DNA of 64,000 bases from CAZRQL01 sp964602415 (GTDB lineage: Bacteria > Bacteroidota > Bacteroidia > Cytophagales > Flammeovirgaceae). The DNA lies in the NCBI GenBank assembly GCA_964602415.1, contig CAZRQL010000019.1:1-64000 (forward strand), in the 5' to 3' direction. The translations under genes were made by a program, and so were the position numbers. The notes below the pieces were generated by a model. The model was not told the origin of the DNA and made no database searches. It was given only the letters and a program-made list of their open reading frames with translations. Positions 32,839-42,243 of the stretch are shown piece after piece; position 1 is the stretch's first letter; the number at the start of each line of letters is the position of its first letter.

Positions 32839-35800
32839 GGCTTTAACATTTTAAATACCAAAATTCTTTGCTTGGTCTCTATCTTGAGCAAATAAATACC
32901 ACGAGCCAAATGGGCTGTCTGAATTTGAGTCTCTCGGGTTGCAAAAAGTTCCCTCCCTATTTCGTCATATAAATAAGCAGCTACAAAATCGTCTTTAGGA
33001 ATTGATATATTAATTTTATTATTAAAAGGATTGGGATAAACAATTCCGAAAGTTTCACTATCTAAGCCCTGAATCCTCATATCAATAGGTGCTGAAATGG
33101 ATTTGCAGCCGTATTCTCCTGTGAGTTCTACGGTATAAAAACCGGGTTTTCTGCATATCATTTCGCGTTCTGTACCCACCACTTGCCCATCCAAAAACCA
33201 ACGGTATGCCACCGCCGGAGACGCTCTAAGCCTATAACCCATCACCTCAACAGCAGTATCAGGCAAAGCCACAACCAATATTGTATCAACAAAAGTCGCT
33301 TGACAACCAAGGCTCGTTTTTGCTTTAAGTTGAATTAAAAACTTACCCGCACTGTCGCCTACAAACTCAAAAAAATCATTGCCATCAGAGCTAAAACGAT
33401 GTTCTACATTGCCTGAATGTATATTGGAATAAATAACAGGAATCGGGATAAAAGTATCTCCCTGACAAATAGTTTTAGGCTCAAACCAAACCGATATTCC
33501 TTTGTGATAAAAACGTGCAAAAGTGGTATCGCTTGGGAAAACGCCGCTCAAATCCGTAATGGCGATTGTTTTTGCAGTATCCGTCGGCAACAAACGCATA
33601 AGGGGTGCTACAAAACCATTGAAAGAGTACAATACACCGCCTTTTGGTGAAATATACATGCTGTCCAAATTGCAAAATAGAGAGTCCATAATAAGCGGCT
33701 TGGCCATTCTTTTTTCACGGGCTTTAGACAAATCTGTACCCAATTGGATAGATTGTTCAAGTTGTAAACTTGCTGTATCGCTCCCGACCAATAAAAACCT
33801 TACTTTTCTGGTCTGCCCGGGTGCGAAATAAAGAAGTTTGGCACCGGAGTAAGTAGTAATGCTATTGGTGTCTGAAAAAGTAGTTTGCTTTGAATTAATC
33901 TTAGAAATTAGGTTATTTTTTTCAAAACTATTTATTATGCTGTAATCTTGGAATAAATTTAATGTTTTAAGAGTAGATGAAACCACGTTTTTATCACGAT
34001 TGGAAACTACTAAAGATTGAGTTGATAAAGAATATTGAGCCACAAGACTATCTCCAAAATCCCAATCACACAACACTCCACAATAAAGAGTATCATAATT
34101 ATTTTGGGATAAATTTGTCAAATCGTATTCTAAAATAAGAAATTCTCGATTCGGATTTCGCAAATAAGATACTGTATTTTGGTGTACTTTAATGCCCAAT
34201 TGTGAATCAAAATAACTGCTGCTAAAACTGTACATTGAATCATAAAACTCATTGAGATCCGCATAAACTACAGGTTTAAAGTCTTGAATGGTATCAAATG
34301 ACAAAGACACTTTGTCGGCAGAAGCAAGAACCAATCCCGCAGATTTGAACATTTGTTTGTTTTTGTAGCTCATAAAGCTACCTTTTTGACTCAAAAAACC
34401 ATTTTCGCGCTGCAAAATAGCCCATGAGTTGGTGGAAATAGGCCCAAATCCACTTCTATCCACAAAAATCTGGTGGTATTGATAATCTTGACGGCTGGGG
34501 TAATTGTATTCAAATCTCAACAGGATTTCTTGTCCGGCAGGACAATTTGATGCAATAACGATTCTAAGCTCTTTTTTTGATTTGGCTGTATCAAGTTCTG
34601 CAACTGGCAAATCAATAGAAATAATGCTATCCAGTACCTGAGCAAAAGAAGAATTAACGTTTAGTTTAAGATTAAATGGACTTTTAATTTTATTTAGATA
34701 ATTAACAAAAACCGGGTTAATAGTAATGGTGTCGCCTGCAGAAACATATCCAAATTTATTGGTTTTAAGGTTTAGCTCAATCATTCGCAAAGCCTGGACG
34801 CTATCCCTGAACGTAACTGCTTTTAAGGCGTTAAGCCTACCTGTACCCAACAATTCGCGGTAATCTTTATTTGCAGATAATTGGTAGGTGTCGTCGGTAG
34901 TGGCACGGATGAGTTCTGCCACTTGTGGGGCTTTCAAAGTGGGGTATTTAGCCCAAATAAGCCCGGCCACAGCAGCGGTAAAAGGCGATGCGAAAGACGA
35001 ACCTGTTATATTGCCGCGGTGCCCTTGGTTTACAGATAAATTGGATGAAGTACTAAACAAATTCACGCCCGGAGCGGTCAAATCTATGAATGGCGAATGG
35101 GTAGTGGAATTGAATTGTAACTCACGCCTGTCTTCCCAATCGCTGTGCACCACACTAAGCACATTGCGATAAGATGCAGGCAAAAAGTTTTCTCGCTTAC
35201 CCGAATTGCCCGCTGCCGCAACCACCAGCACATCGTAGTTGGCAACCACCCAATCAATAATTTCCTGCTCGTGTCGGGCGGGAAAAGCACTTCTGCCCAA
35301 AGACAGATTGATGATTTTGCAACCATTTTGAGCGGCATAGACTATCGCGCGGTATATGTTTCTTAGTGAAGTGGGCGAGCGCGAAATCTGGACTTTTATG
35401 GGCATAATTTTGCAATGAAAACCCACCCCAAAGGAGCCGAAATTGTCGTCCACTATGGCTGAGGCTACTCCGGCAACTTGTGTGCCGTGGTCTTGGTACT
35501 GAGTGGGGTCATTGTCCCAATCTGCAAAATCATAGCCCAAGGTATCGTCCACAAAACCATTTTTATCGTCATCAACGCCCGGTATTCCAAATTTTTCTTT
35601 CCAATTGTATGCCATTTGCCCTTTTAGGCTGCGATGCGAGGGCAAAATACCCGTGTCAATTATACCTATCACTATGGAAGTATCGCCTTTGGAATGATCC
35701 CAAGCCTCATAAACTTTGGTATTGGTATGTCCCCAATGCAGGTTTCTGAGTTGTTGGCGGGTAAAACCGGGCAAAGAATCGTTAGGTATGTGCAAAAGTT

Positions 35801-36107
35801 CATGTTCATATTGAGGTTCAATATACTCTACCCAATCCCAATTACTCGCTTGCCCAATAGCCATGTCCATATTTTGGACTTTTAGGATAAACAATTTATC
35901 TAAATCGCCGATTGAATGGCCTTCGGGAGGCTGCCAAAAATATCTCTCACAGTGTGTAATTCCTGCTTTTTCAAAATCATTTGCATGGCTTTGCAAAATC
36001 TGCTGTGCATCTGTATAAAACCTTGTTTTCAAGACTGCAAGAGAAAAATCTTGAGCTTGAACGACAAAAGAACAAAAAAATAAAATTGTAAACGTAACTT
36101 TTTGCAT
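32835..36107 (-). CDS. Subtilisin-like (S8) serine protease, T9SS cargo
   Basis: Secreted protease of 1090 aa from the ATG at 36107 (MQKVTFTILFFCSFVVQAQ signal; the frame to 36134 is unsupported). Catalytic triad: Asp in VIGIIDTGI (~residue 151), His in DHGTQVAGVA (~206), Ser in TGSSFASPFTAAVAG (~366), with the oxyanion Asn in VVAAAGNSGK. Residues ~450-1000 are beta domains including an Ig/PKD-like stretch (CQGDTF, CKSISAP). The C-terminus (VYPNPFNNKINI...IYLLKIE) is a T9SS type A sorting domain. Its stop overlaps the possible ATA start of the giant AsmA-like gene by 2 bases. Confidence 0.95.
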   Translation of the reverse strand: MQKVTFTILFFCSFVVQAQDFSLAVLKTRFYTDAQQILQSHANDFEKAGITHCERYFWQPPEGHSIGDLDKLFILKVQNMDMAIGQASNWDWVEYIEPQYEHELLHIPNDSLPGFTRQQLRNLHWGHTNTKVYEAWDHSKGDTSIVIGIIDTGILPSHRSLKGQMAYNWKEKFGIPGVDDDKNGFVDDTLGYDFADWDNDPTQYQDHGTQVAGVASAIVDDNFGSFGVGFHCKIMPIKVQISRSPTSLRNIYRAIVYAAQNGCKIINLSLGRSAFPARHEQEIIDWVVANYDVLVVAAAGNSGKRENFLPASYRNVLSVVHSDWEDRRELQFNSTTHSPFIDLTAPGVNLFSTSSNLSVNQGHRGNITGSSFASPFTAAVAGLIWAKYPTLKAPQVAELIRATTDDTYQLSANKDYRELLGTGRLNALKAVTFRDSVQALRMIELNLKTNKFGYVSAGDTITINPVFVNYLNKIKSPFNLKLNVNSSFAQVLDSIISIDLPVAELDTAKSKKELRIVIASNCPAGQEILLRFEYNYPSRQDYQYHQIFVDRSGFGPISTNSWAILQRENGFLSQKGSFMSYKNKQMFKSAGLVLASADKVSLSFDTIQDFKPVVYADLNEFYDSMYSFSSSYFDSQLGIKVHQNTVSYLRNPNREFLILEYDLTNLSQNNYDTLYCGVLCDWDFGDSLVAQYSLSTQSLVVSNRDKNVVSSTLKTLNLFQDYSIINSFEKNNLISKINSKQTTFSDTNSITTYSGAKLLYFAPGQTRKVRFLLVGSDTASLQLEQSIQLGTDLSKAREKRMAKPLIMDSLFCNLDSMYISPKGGVLYSFNGFVAPLMRLLPTDTAKTIAITDLSGVFPSDTTFARFYHKGISVWFEPKTICQGDTFIPIPVIYSNIHSGNVEHRFSSDGNDFFEFVGDSAGKFLIQLKAKTSLGCQATFVDTILVVALPDTAVEVMGYRLRASPAVAYRWFLDGQVVGTEREMICRKPGFYTVELTGEYGCKSISAPIDMRIQGLDSETFGIVYPNPFNNKINISIPKDDFVAAYLYDEIGRELFATRETQIQTAHLARGIYLLKIETKQRILVFKMLKP

Positions 36108-36152
36108 AATCCAAAATTTTGAGACTACAACCATAAAATAACGGAAAAATAG

Positions 36153-36160
36153 TAATTTTG
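36153..36160 (+). promoter_or_regulatory. -7 box of the polytopic membrane protein gene
   Basis: TAATTTTG, 15 nt before the ATG at 36176. No clear -33 box. Confidence 0.55.
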
Positions 36161-36175
36161 ATTTGTTTATCCTCT

Positions 36176-37279
36176 ATGAACACTGCAACTTGGATTAAAA
36201 TTTTTTCATTTGTATTGCTCAGTGGCGTGTTTGTGGGTTATACTTTCTTACAACCTGTCCTCAACTATGCAAGCTGTCCACTGTGTGATGGAAATTTTTA
36301 CTATCAGATCTACGAATGGACAAAAGAAAAAAGCATCCAAATTCCCAAATCCCCTTACCAAAGCCGCTTTTTGATTCCCCTTCTTGCTTCTGTCTTACCT
36401 CTTGAGGCCAAATATGCTTTTTGGGGGATTCATTTGGTGTTTGGTCTTTTGAGTATTTACATCGTAGTCAAAATTTGGATAAAAATACATATAAGACCCA
36501 TTTTTATATTTTTTGGTGTACTCTGGATAACTCTTCACTGGATAGGTATTTTTAGGCATAATATTTGGGATTACATTGCGGTAGATTCGCCCGTAATCGC
36601 TATTCATGGACTTTTGGTATTGATTTTATTAGAAAAAAAATACAAATGGGCTTATCCTGTTTGCTTATTGGGAATCTTTATCAAAGAATCCATATTGCCT
36701 TTGCTGCTGGCATCGTTTGTTTGGGCTTTATGGAATGAACAAAAAATAAAAGAAAGCCGTCATTTGCTTATATCTGCAATTATGGGGTTTTCGCTTTTGT
36801 CATACACTCAAAACTACTTAAATCCTCAATCTGTCAGCTCGGTGAGGATTATGGCTTTTCACCTTAAAGAATTAATTTTCGAGCCTTATATTTTATTGAT
36901 TTGGCTTGTGGCTTTATTCTGGGCTTATGGGTTGGGGATTTGGTTTGCAGAAAGAAAAGGGCTTTTTTATTGGCTTGCTGTTTGTTATACTATAATGGGG
37001 CTTTTGGGCGGTAGAGACGCTGCCAGAATCCTCTTTTTGGGCTATCCATTCATAATGACAAGCATTTTGATTGGTTTAGAAAAATTAGAAAATAAGCAAG
37101 CCATTATATTATTTTTATTATCCATTCCTTTTTTGAGATTATTTGAGTTATTTCCGCAGGAATACGGCGAAGAGTATCTGAATTTTTTCCCTGAATCTGC
37201 CAAAAGCTATCAGTTTATCTACTTTTTTGGCTATCCTATTGCTGGTTCATTAATTTTATGGCAGGCATCAAAAAATTAA
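36176..37279 (+). CDS. Polytopic membrane protein, GT-C glycosyltransferase-like
   Basis: Inner-membrane protein of 367 aa with about nine hydrophobic helices. I chose the ATG at 36176; an upstream TTG at 36158 is less likely and overlaps the -7 box. An N-terminal helix is followed by a periplasmic loop holding CPLCDG and a basic YQSRFLIPLL stretch, then helices through the end. The layout (first loop with acidic residues, many TMs, no other domain) resembles GT-C type integral glycosyltransferases, but no decisive motif is visible. It converges with rfbD, overlapping by 4 bp. Confidence 0.8.
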   Translation: MNTATWIKIFSFVLLSGVFVGYTFLQPVLNYASCPLCDGNFYYQIYEWTKEKSIQIPKSPYQSRFLIPLLASVLPLEAKYAFWGIHLVFGLLSIYIVVKIWIKIHIRPIFIFFGVLWITLHWIGIFRHNIWDYIAVDSPVIAIHGLLVLILLEKKYKWAYPVCLLGIFIKESILPLLLASFVWALWNEQKIKESRHLLISAIMGFSLLSYTQNYLNPQSVSSVRIMAFHLKELIFEPYILLIWLVALFWAYGLGIWFAERKGLFYWLAVCYTIMGLLGGRDAARILFLGYPFIMTSILIGLEKLENKQAIILFLLSIPFLRLFELFPQEYGEEYLNFFPESAKSYQFIYFFGYPIAGSLILWQASKN

Positions 37280-38145
37280 TTCGCCGCCGGATATTCTTTA
37301 TTTATTTTTTGCAAATAAATTTTCAAAGAATCACGCCAATAAGGTATTCTCAAACCGGCTTGATTCTGTATTTTGGAACAATCCATCACACTGTATTTGG
37401 GTCTTTGTGCCGGAGTGGGAAAAGCTGTACTTTCTACGGGATGAACCTGCACATCTATGGCAGAGTATTCAAAAATGGCCTTTGCGAAGTCGTACCAAGA
37501 TGCCACCCCTGTATTGGCATAGTGATAAATACCAGATAGATTGGGTTGCAAAAGGATTTTTAAGATAGCATCTGCCAAATCTGTAGCCGAAGTGGGAGAG
37601 CCGATTTGGTCATAGACTACTTTGAGTTCGGGTTGCGTCTGTGCCAAACGCAGCATGGTTTTGATAAAATTTTTGCCTTTCAAACCATACAGCCAAGAAG
37701 TGCGAACCACCAATGCGTTTGAATTTTGGGAAAAAGCCAATTGTTCACCTTCAAGTTTAGTTTTTCCGTATATGTTGAGGGGGTTGGTGAGGTCTTCGGG
37801 CTTTTTGGGAAAGGCAGAACAGCCATCAAAAACATAATCGGTGGATATTTGGATGAGTCGGGCGTTGTGTTGTTGAGCGGTTTTGGCTATAAAACCAACG
37901 GCTTGGGCATTGACCAAAAAAGCGGCCTCTTGCTCTGTTTCGGCTTTGTCCACCGCCGTAAAGGCAGCAGTGTTTACGCAGGCATCAAATCGGTGCAGTG
38001 CCCAAAAAGCCTCTACTTCTTGCTCTTTGGTAATATCCACATCGGCAGACGAGGTGAAATAAGCCTCAATATTAGTTGAATCAACAATAGATTTAATTTC
38101 TTGTCCCAGTTGGCCTCTCGCACCCGTAACCCAAACTTTTATCAT
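37276..38145 (-). CDS. rfbD: dTDP-4-dehydrorhamnose reductase
   Basis: Last step of dTDP-L-rhamnose synthesis, NAD(P)H-dependent. 289 aa from the ATG at 38145; a TTG at 38151 is less likely. SDR signatures: WVTGARGQLGQE cofactor loop, NTAAFTAVDKAE, STDYVFDG, and the catalytic YGKTKLEGE (Tyr-x3-Lys). The sugar goes to cell-surface polysaccharide. rfbA, rfbB and rfbC are not in the window. It starts 8 bp after the MMPL transporter stop on the same strand, so the two are likely one transcript. Confidence 0.94.
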   Translation of the reverse strand: MIKVWVTGARGQLGQEIKSIVDSTNIEAYFTSSADVDITKEQEVEAFWALHRFDACVNTAAFTAVDKAETEQEAAFLVNAQAVGFIAKTAQQHNARLIQISTDYVFDGCSAFPKKPEDLTNPLNIYGKTKLEGEQLAFSQNSNALVVRTSWLYGLKGKNFIKTMLRLAQTQPELKVVYDQIGSPTSATDLADAILKILLQPNLSGIYHYANTGVASWYDFAKAIFEYSAIDVQVHPVESTAFPTPAQRPKYSVMDCSKIQNQAGLRIPYWRDSLKIYLQKINKEYPAAN

Positions 38146-38153
38146 AACCAATT

Positions 38154-40469
38154 CTATTTAATCTTTTTAGCTTCCTGTGAAAAATAGTACAGTTGCTCAT
38201 TTTTAGCCCCAAAAGTTCTCAATAAAACAGGCAAAAGGATTAAATTGGTGAGCATTGCTGTCAATAAGGTAAAAGAAGTCAGCAAGCCCAAAGAAACAGT
38301 GCCCCCAAAACTGCTAAAAACAAATATAATAAAGCCGAAAAATAAAATTACGGAAGTATAAATCATACTCATAGCGGTTTCACGCATTGAAATATCAACG
38401 GCTTTTAACACATTGCCCCTGTAGAGTTTTAGAGCTAATTTGTATCTGGCCAAAAAGTGAATGGCATCATCAACGGCTATGCCAAAGGCTATACTAAACA
38501 CAATTGCGGTGCTGGGTTTGAGAGGGATACCCAAAAAGCCCATCATCCCGTAAGTCAATAGCATAGGTATCACATTGGCTACCAAAGAAATAATTACCAT
38601 TCTAAAATTGTAAAACATCATTCCCATCAAAATGGCATTGAGCAAAAAGGCCAAAACAATAGACTGCGCCAGATTGAGTACCAAAAACTCATTGCCTTTA
38701 ACAAACATAAACGTAGAGCCCGTTATGCTGGCTTTCAAGCCTGCTTTTTCTATTTTTGGTTTGATAAATTGCTCTACCAGTGTGTCCATTCTTATAGAGC
38801 CGATGTCTTTCATTTTAAAAGAAAGGCGCACATAACGTTTGGATGTATCCAAAAAAGAAGAAACTATTTTTCTTCGTTCGTCTTGGGAATTGTTTAAAAG
38901 TTTAAAAATAAAAACCCTTTCGCGCGATCCGGGTAATTGATAAGCCTGCGGGACACCGAAATAGGCCTGATTGCAGCCTTTCAAAAAAGTTACAATAGAG
39001 AGTGGCTTGGTAAGGATTTCACTTGTTGAAAGCTCATCTTGAAGGGTGTCAATCTTTTCTAAGATGCCTTTTTTTAGGTATCCTCTGGGCTTTTCAGTAT
39101 CAATAACAATTTCAATAGGCATCACACCGCCAAAATTTTCCTCAAAAAATTCTAAATCTTGTCGCAGAGAGTGGCTTTTAGGCACATCATCAAGCATATA
39201 GGCTATGGTCTGGGTCATAGAACCACCCCAAATGCCAACAGCAGTTGCCAAAAAAACAAATAAAAATATATGCTTCCGTTTGTTTTCTATTAAATAAATA
39301 AAAAACAACACCATGCGATTCAAAAAGACAAAATCCAAGTGCCTCATGTGCCGCGCTTTTGGTGCGGGTGTATAAGAAAGTAATATCGGCAAAAAAGTTA
39401 TACTCACCACAAAAGTCATGACGATATTGATAGAAGCCACAATTCCAAATTCTGTCATGGGTTTTATGTTCGTAAATATCAATACCGCAAAACCAATTGC
39501 TGTTGTAAGGTTGGTAATTAATGTAACAAAGCCTATTTTTTTGATAACAATTAAAATGGCATCATTTTTTGAGCCGTTCTGGGCAAACTCAAAATGAAAT
39601 TTATTTATCAAATACACGCAATTGGGAATTCCAATCACTACCAGAATAGGGGGCAACAAACCGGTTAGAATAGTTATTTTGTATCCTAAAATAGAAAGCG
39701 TACCCAAAGTCCATATTATGATGATGGTAACCAAAGCCAAAGGAACTACCACAGCCGTAATTGATCGAAAAAAGAACCATAAAATAACAGCGGTAATAAA
39801 TAAGGATGCCATTAAAAGCATTCCCATTTCTTTGCGAACTTGAGCATACAAATACGTCCTAAAATAAGGCAAGCCTGCAAAATGTACGTCAATAGATGTT
39901 TTTTGCGTAAATTCTTTAGCCAATTGCTCTATTGAGATAACGGCGTATTGTCTATCAATGGAATTGAGTATCTCTTCATCAATAGAAATAAGCATGAGAG
40001 CACTTTTATCATTGTATAAATTCCCTGCGTACAATTTGGTTTGCATGGCTATTTGAACCAAGCTATCTAAGCCGGCTTGATTTTTGGGAAACTCTGCAAA
40101 AAGATCGATATAATCAAATTGTGAAGCCGTATCATTTAAAAAAATAATCGGTAAATGGGCAACGGAAATCACAGATGAAACACCTTTGAGGGTATCAATT
40201 TTTTTTCCTAATTCATAAAAAGATTTAAAAACCGAATACGAATACAGGCTATCACTGCTCACAGCCAAACCCATCACATTGGCATCTTCGCCAAACATAA
40301 CCTTAAACTCTGCAAACTGTTTATCTAAAATGTGTCCGTTTGGGATTATTTTAATCATGTCAAAAGACCACTGAACTTTGCGAGCCTGTATGGCCATAAA
40401 CAAAGTAGTGAAAAATAAAACGACCAATATAGCAAGCCTGTATTTTAAAATACCCGTCGAAATCCGCAT
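38154..40469 (-). CDS. MMPL/RND-superfamily transporter
   Basis: Inner-membrane exporter of 771 aa with the duplicated RND layout: TM1, a large periplasmic loop (~residues 35-215), five TMs, a linker, then TM7, a second loop (~415-605) and five TMs. The second half has FGIAVDDAIHFLARYK, the conserved proton-relay Asp pair of the MMPL group. Hydrophobic-compound or lipid export is usual for the family; the substrate is not known. It has no adaptor or outer-membrane partner nearby. It is co-directional with rfbD (8 bp). Confidence 0.92.
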   Translation of the reverse strand: MRISTGILKYRLAILVVLFFTTLFMAIQARKVQWSFDMIKIIPNGHILDKQFAEFKVMFGEDANVMGLAVSSDSLYSYSVFKSFYELGKKIDTLKGVSSVISVAHLPIIFLNDTASQFDYIDLFAEFPKNQAGLDSLVQIAMQTKLYAGNLYNDKSALMLISIDEEILNSIDRQYAVISIEQLAKEFTQKTSIDVHFAGLPYFRTYLYAQVRKEMGMLLMASLFITAVILWFFFRSITAVVVPLALVTIIIIWTLGTLSILGYKITILTGLLPPILVVIGIPNCVYLINKFHFEFAQNGSKNDAILIVIKKIGFVTLITNLTTAIGFAVLIFTNIKPMTEFGIVASINIVMTFVVSITFLPILLSYTPAPKARHMRHLDFVFLNRMVLFFIYLIENKRKHIFLFVFLATAVGIWGGSMTQTIAYMLDDVPKSHSLRQDLEFFEENFGGVMPIEIVIDTEKPRGYLKKGILEKIDTLQDELSTSEILTKPLSIVTFLKGCNQAYFGVPQAYQLPGSRERVFIFKLLNNSQDERRKIVSSFLDTSKRYVRLSFKMKDIGSIRMDTLVEQFIKPKIEKAGLKASITGSTFMFVKGNEFLVLNLAQSIVLAFLLNAILMGMMFYNFRMVIISLVANVIPMLLTYGMMGFLGIPLKPSTAIVFSIAFGIAVDDAIHFLARYKLALKLYRGNVLKAVDISMRETAMSMIYTSVILFFGFIIFVFSSFGGTVSLGLLTSFTLLTAMLTNLILLPVLLRTFGAKNEQLYYFSQEAKKIK

Positions 40470-40537
40470 TTCTTTAATCTAAGTTTGTATAGGTTTAGTT
40501 ATTTCTAAACCTTAATTAATAGGCTGACGCTAAAAAT

Positions 40538-40987
40538 TCAAATAACATCAATTATTGTATAATTAACATTATTAAAAATAAAATTGTCTCCTTTTTGTTT
40601 TCCCACCATTTCTTGGTAGATTGGAGATTGAACTGATATACCCAAACACTTTTTGCCTTCAAAATCAAAGCCCGCAACGGTGGAAGCCACTAAAAAGAAA
40701 GATTCCTCTGTCTCAACCAGCGCACCAAAGCCAACAGCGTCACATTTATCAGAAGATAGATTCTCAAGTACTTTTAGATTGTCTTTGGCTTCGTTGTAGT
40801 GCGATTTCAATTCCAGATAAGTCGAATAACTTTCATCGTGATGCGACAAATCATCTACATCAAGCACATCATACTCATCAATACCACTGTCTTTTTTGGC
40901 TTTGAGCATCATCTGGTGCAATTCCTCTTCTTTATTTCGGGCGATTGCCAAACATTTTTCAATAGCTTTATATTTTATTATACTCAT
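40538..40987 (-). CDS. GreA/GreB C-terminal-domain-like protein
   Basis: Cytoplasmic protein of 149 aa. Residues 1-75 are helical and charged, with heptad-like spacing (YKAIEKCLAIARNKEEELHQMMLKA ... YLELKSHYNEAKDNLKVLENL), like the coiled coil of Gre factors. Residues ~80-149 match the FKBP-like Gre C-terminal fold: VGFGALVETEESFFLVAS, ISVQSPIYQEMVGKQKGDNFIF and a final ...IIDVI strand. The acidic coiled-coil tip that triggers RNA cleavage in GreA is represented here by DEYDVLDVDDL. It starts 18 bp after the NYN gene and shares its promoter. Confidence 0.75.
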   Translation of the reverse strand: MSIIKYKAIEKCLAIARNKEEELHQMMLKAKKDSGIDEYDVLDVDDLSHHDESYSTYLELKSHYNEAKDNLKVLENLSSDKCDAVGFGALVETEESFFLVASTVAGFDFEGKKCLGISVQSPIYQEMVGKQKGDNFIFNNVNYTIIDVI

Positions 40988-41005
40988 TGTTTTCTTATTT
41001 ATAAG

Positions 41006-42034
41006 TTAACTATAAGTTTCATTTTCCTGCAAAGATTCAAAATATTTTGGCGTTTCAATTTTTCTCACTTCCACTGCCACATCGTCTTCTTTATCAGGCT
41101 CGCTTTTGGCTGTTTTGAACTCAACCCAATCCCCTTCTTTAAGTTCACTAAAATCAACATCCAACACACTACTCCAATGAAAAAACAAGTTATTGGGAGG
41201 GAAAGCAATAAATCCATAGCCATTTTTAATGCTGAAAATACGACTTTGCCTTATTTCGTCGCTCACAGAGAACAAGTTTTTGGCTGAGCGGGTCGAATTG
41301 CGCCCTGATGAAGTTAGAATATTACCAGCCAAAGACTGTCCATTTTGATTTGACTGAATAGTCGGGAAAGAATTTTCCTTGTGTACAAAAAGATCCTTAA
41401 TGATGTTGTGGTTTTTATTTACCTTATTATCAATAATTTCGTGCATAAGCACCGGATAACTAACTTCTTGGAGTAAATTGAGAGAAGTGGTGGTTTTTTT
41501 GATTTTCCCTGTCCTTTCATCTGTGTATTCAAAATCCCAACCCAAAAGCATTACTCTGGTACCCAGTGAGTTGAGCTTTCTAACCAAAGGGATATAATCG
41601 CTGTCGCTGGCTATAAGCACTACGAGATTGAAATGTTTGAAAATAGTGAGTTCATAAGCCTCCAGAGCAAGCCAAACATCAATGCCTTTTTCTTCCCTTC
41701 TGCCGTCCACAGATTTGAGAGGCATGTAATGAGTAACCACTCCCTCATTCATCAAAATATCTTCAAACATTCTCTCCGACAGCAACTTGTTTTGCTCGTT
41801 GGCTTCGTAAGAACTTAATCTACCTCTAAAATAGTGAGAATCAACTATTTGACAATACCTAATGTCTGTATTTTCCAACTGAGCGACCTGATGCCTAATA
41901 AATTCGTGAATGCCTGAAACAGACAACCGCGATTTCCTCTCATGCTCGTAGTTATAATAATTGCTGACATGGGAAAAATAATTCCCGTCATAAAAGATAC
42001 CAATTCTTACTAACTTTTGATTGTAATCTGTCAT
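41006..42034 (-). CDS. NYN-domain ribonuclease-like protein with C-terminal cold-shock domain
   Basis: Cytoplasmic protein of 342 aa. Residues ~8-205 form an NYN (LabA/DUF88, PIN-like) nuclease domain with the acidic metal-binding residues in place: GIFYDGNYFS, EEKGIDVWLALEAY, and VVLIASDSDYIPLVRKL with its ASDSD motif. A low-complexity Asn/Ser linker (~220-260) follows. Residues ~265-330 (IFSIKNGYGFIAFPPNNLFFHWSSVL...LKEGDWVEFKT) resemble a cold-shock/OB RNA-binding domain. The fusion suggests an RNA-targeting nuclease; the target is unknown. Promoter at 42149-42180 gives a ~109-nt leader. Confidence 0.88.
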   Translation of the reverse strand: MTDYNQKLVRIGIFYDGNYFSHVSNYYNYEHERKSRLSVSGIHEFIRHQVAQLENTDIRYCQIVDSHYFRGRLSSYEANEQNKLLSERMFEDILMNEGVVTHYMPLKSVDGRREEKGIDVWLALEAYELTIFKHFNLVVLIASDSDYIPLVRKLNSLGTRVMLLGWDFEYTDERTGKIKKTTTSLNLLQEVSYPVLMHEIIDNKVNKNHNIIKDLFVHKENSFPTIQSNQNGQSLAGNILTSSGRNSTRSAKNLFSVSDEIRQSRIFSIKNGYGFIAFPPNNLFFHWSSVLDVDFSELKEGDWVEFKTAKSEPDKEDDVAVEVRKIETPKYFESLQENETYS

Positions 42035-42121
42035 AATAACTTTTTAAATATAAACCTCTAAAGATAAAACCTTACTTTTCTTTGTAATCCACTGACAATC
42101 AAGACCAATAGCCTACTTTCT

Positions 42122-42143
42122 TAATCGAGACAAGCCCCGATTA
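42122..42143. other. Hairpin at the start of the NYN leader
   Basis: Stem TAATCG/CGATTA (6 bp, 10-nt loop) lies just after the predicted transcript start of the NYN operon. It could stabilise or regulate the leader; no T-tract follows. Confidence 0.35.
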
Positions 42144-42148
42144 GAGTC

Positions 42149-42180
42149 CAAAAGTACAAAGTTAGCGGTATTCAAGCAAA
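42149..42180 (-). promoter_or_regulatory. Promoter of the NYN-CSD/Gre-like operon
   Basis: Minus strand: TTTG (42180-42177), 20-nt spacer, TACTTTTG (42156-42149). A second overlapping -7 match TAACTTTG lies at 42164-42157 in the spacer. This is among the best promoters in the window. Confidence 0.75.
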
Positions 42181-42243
42181 AAGACATTGACTGTCCTGTG
42201 CTACCAAGCTCTTTAAGCCAAAAATCATTGAGCCGCAAGGGTG

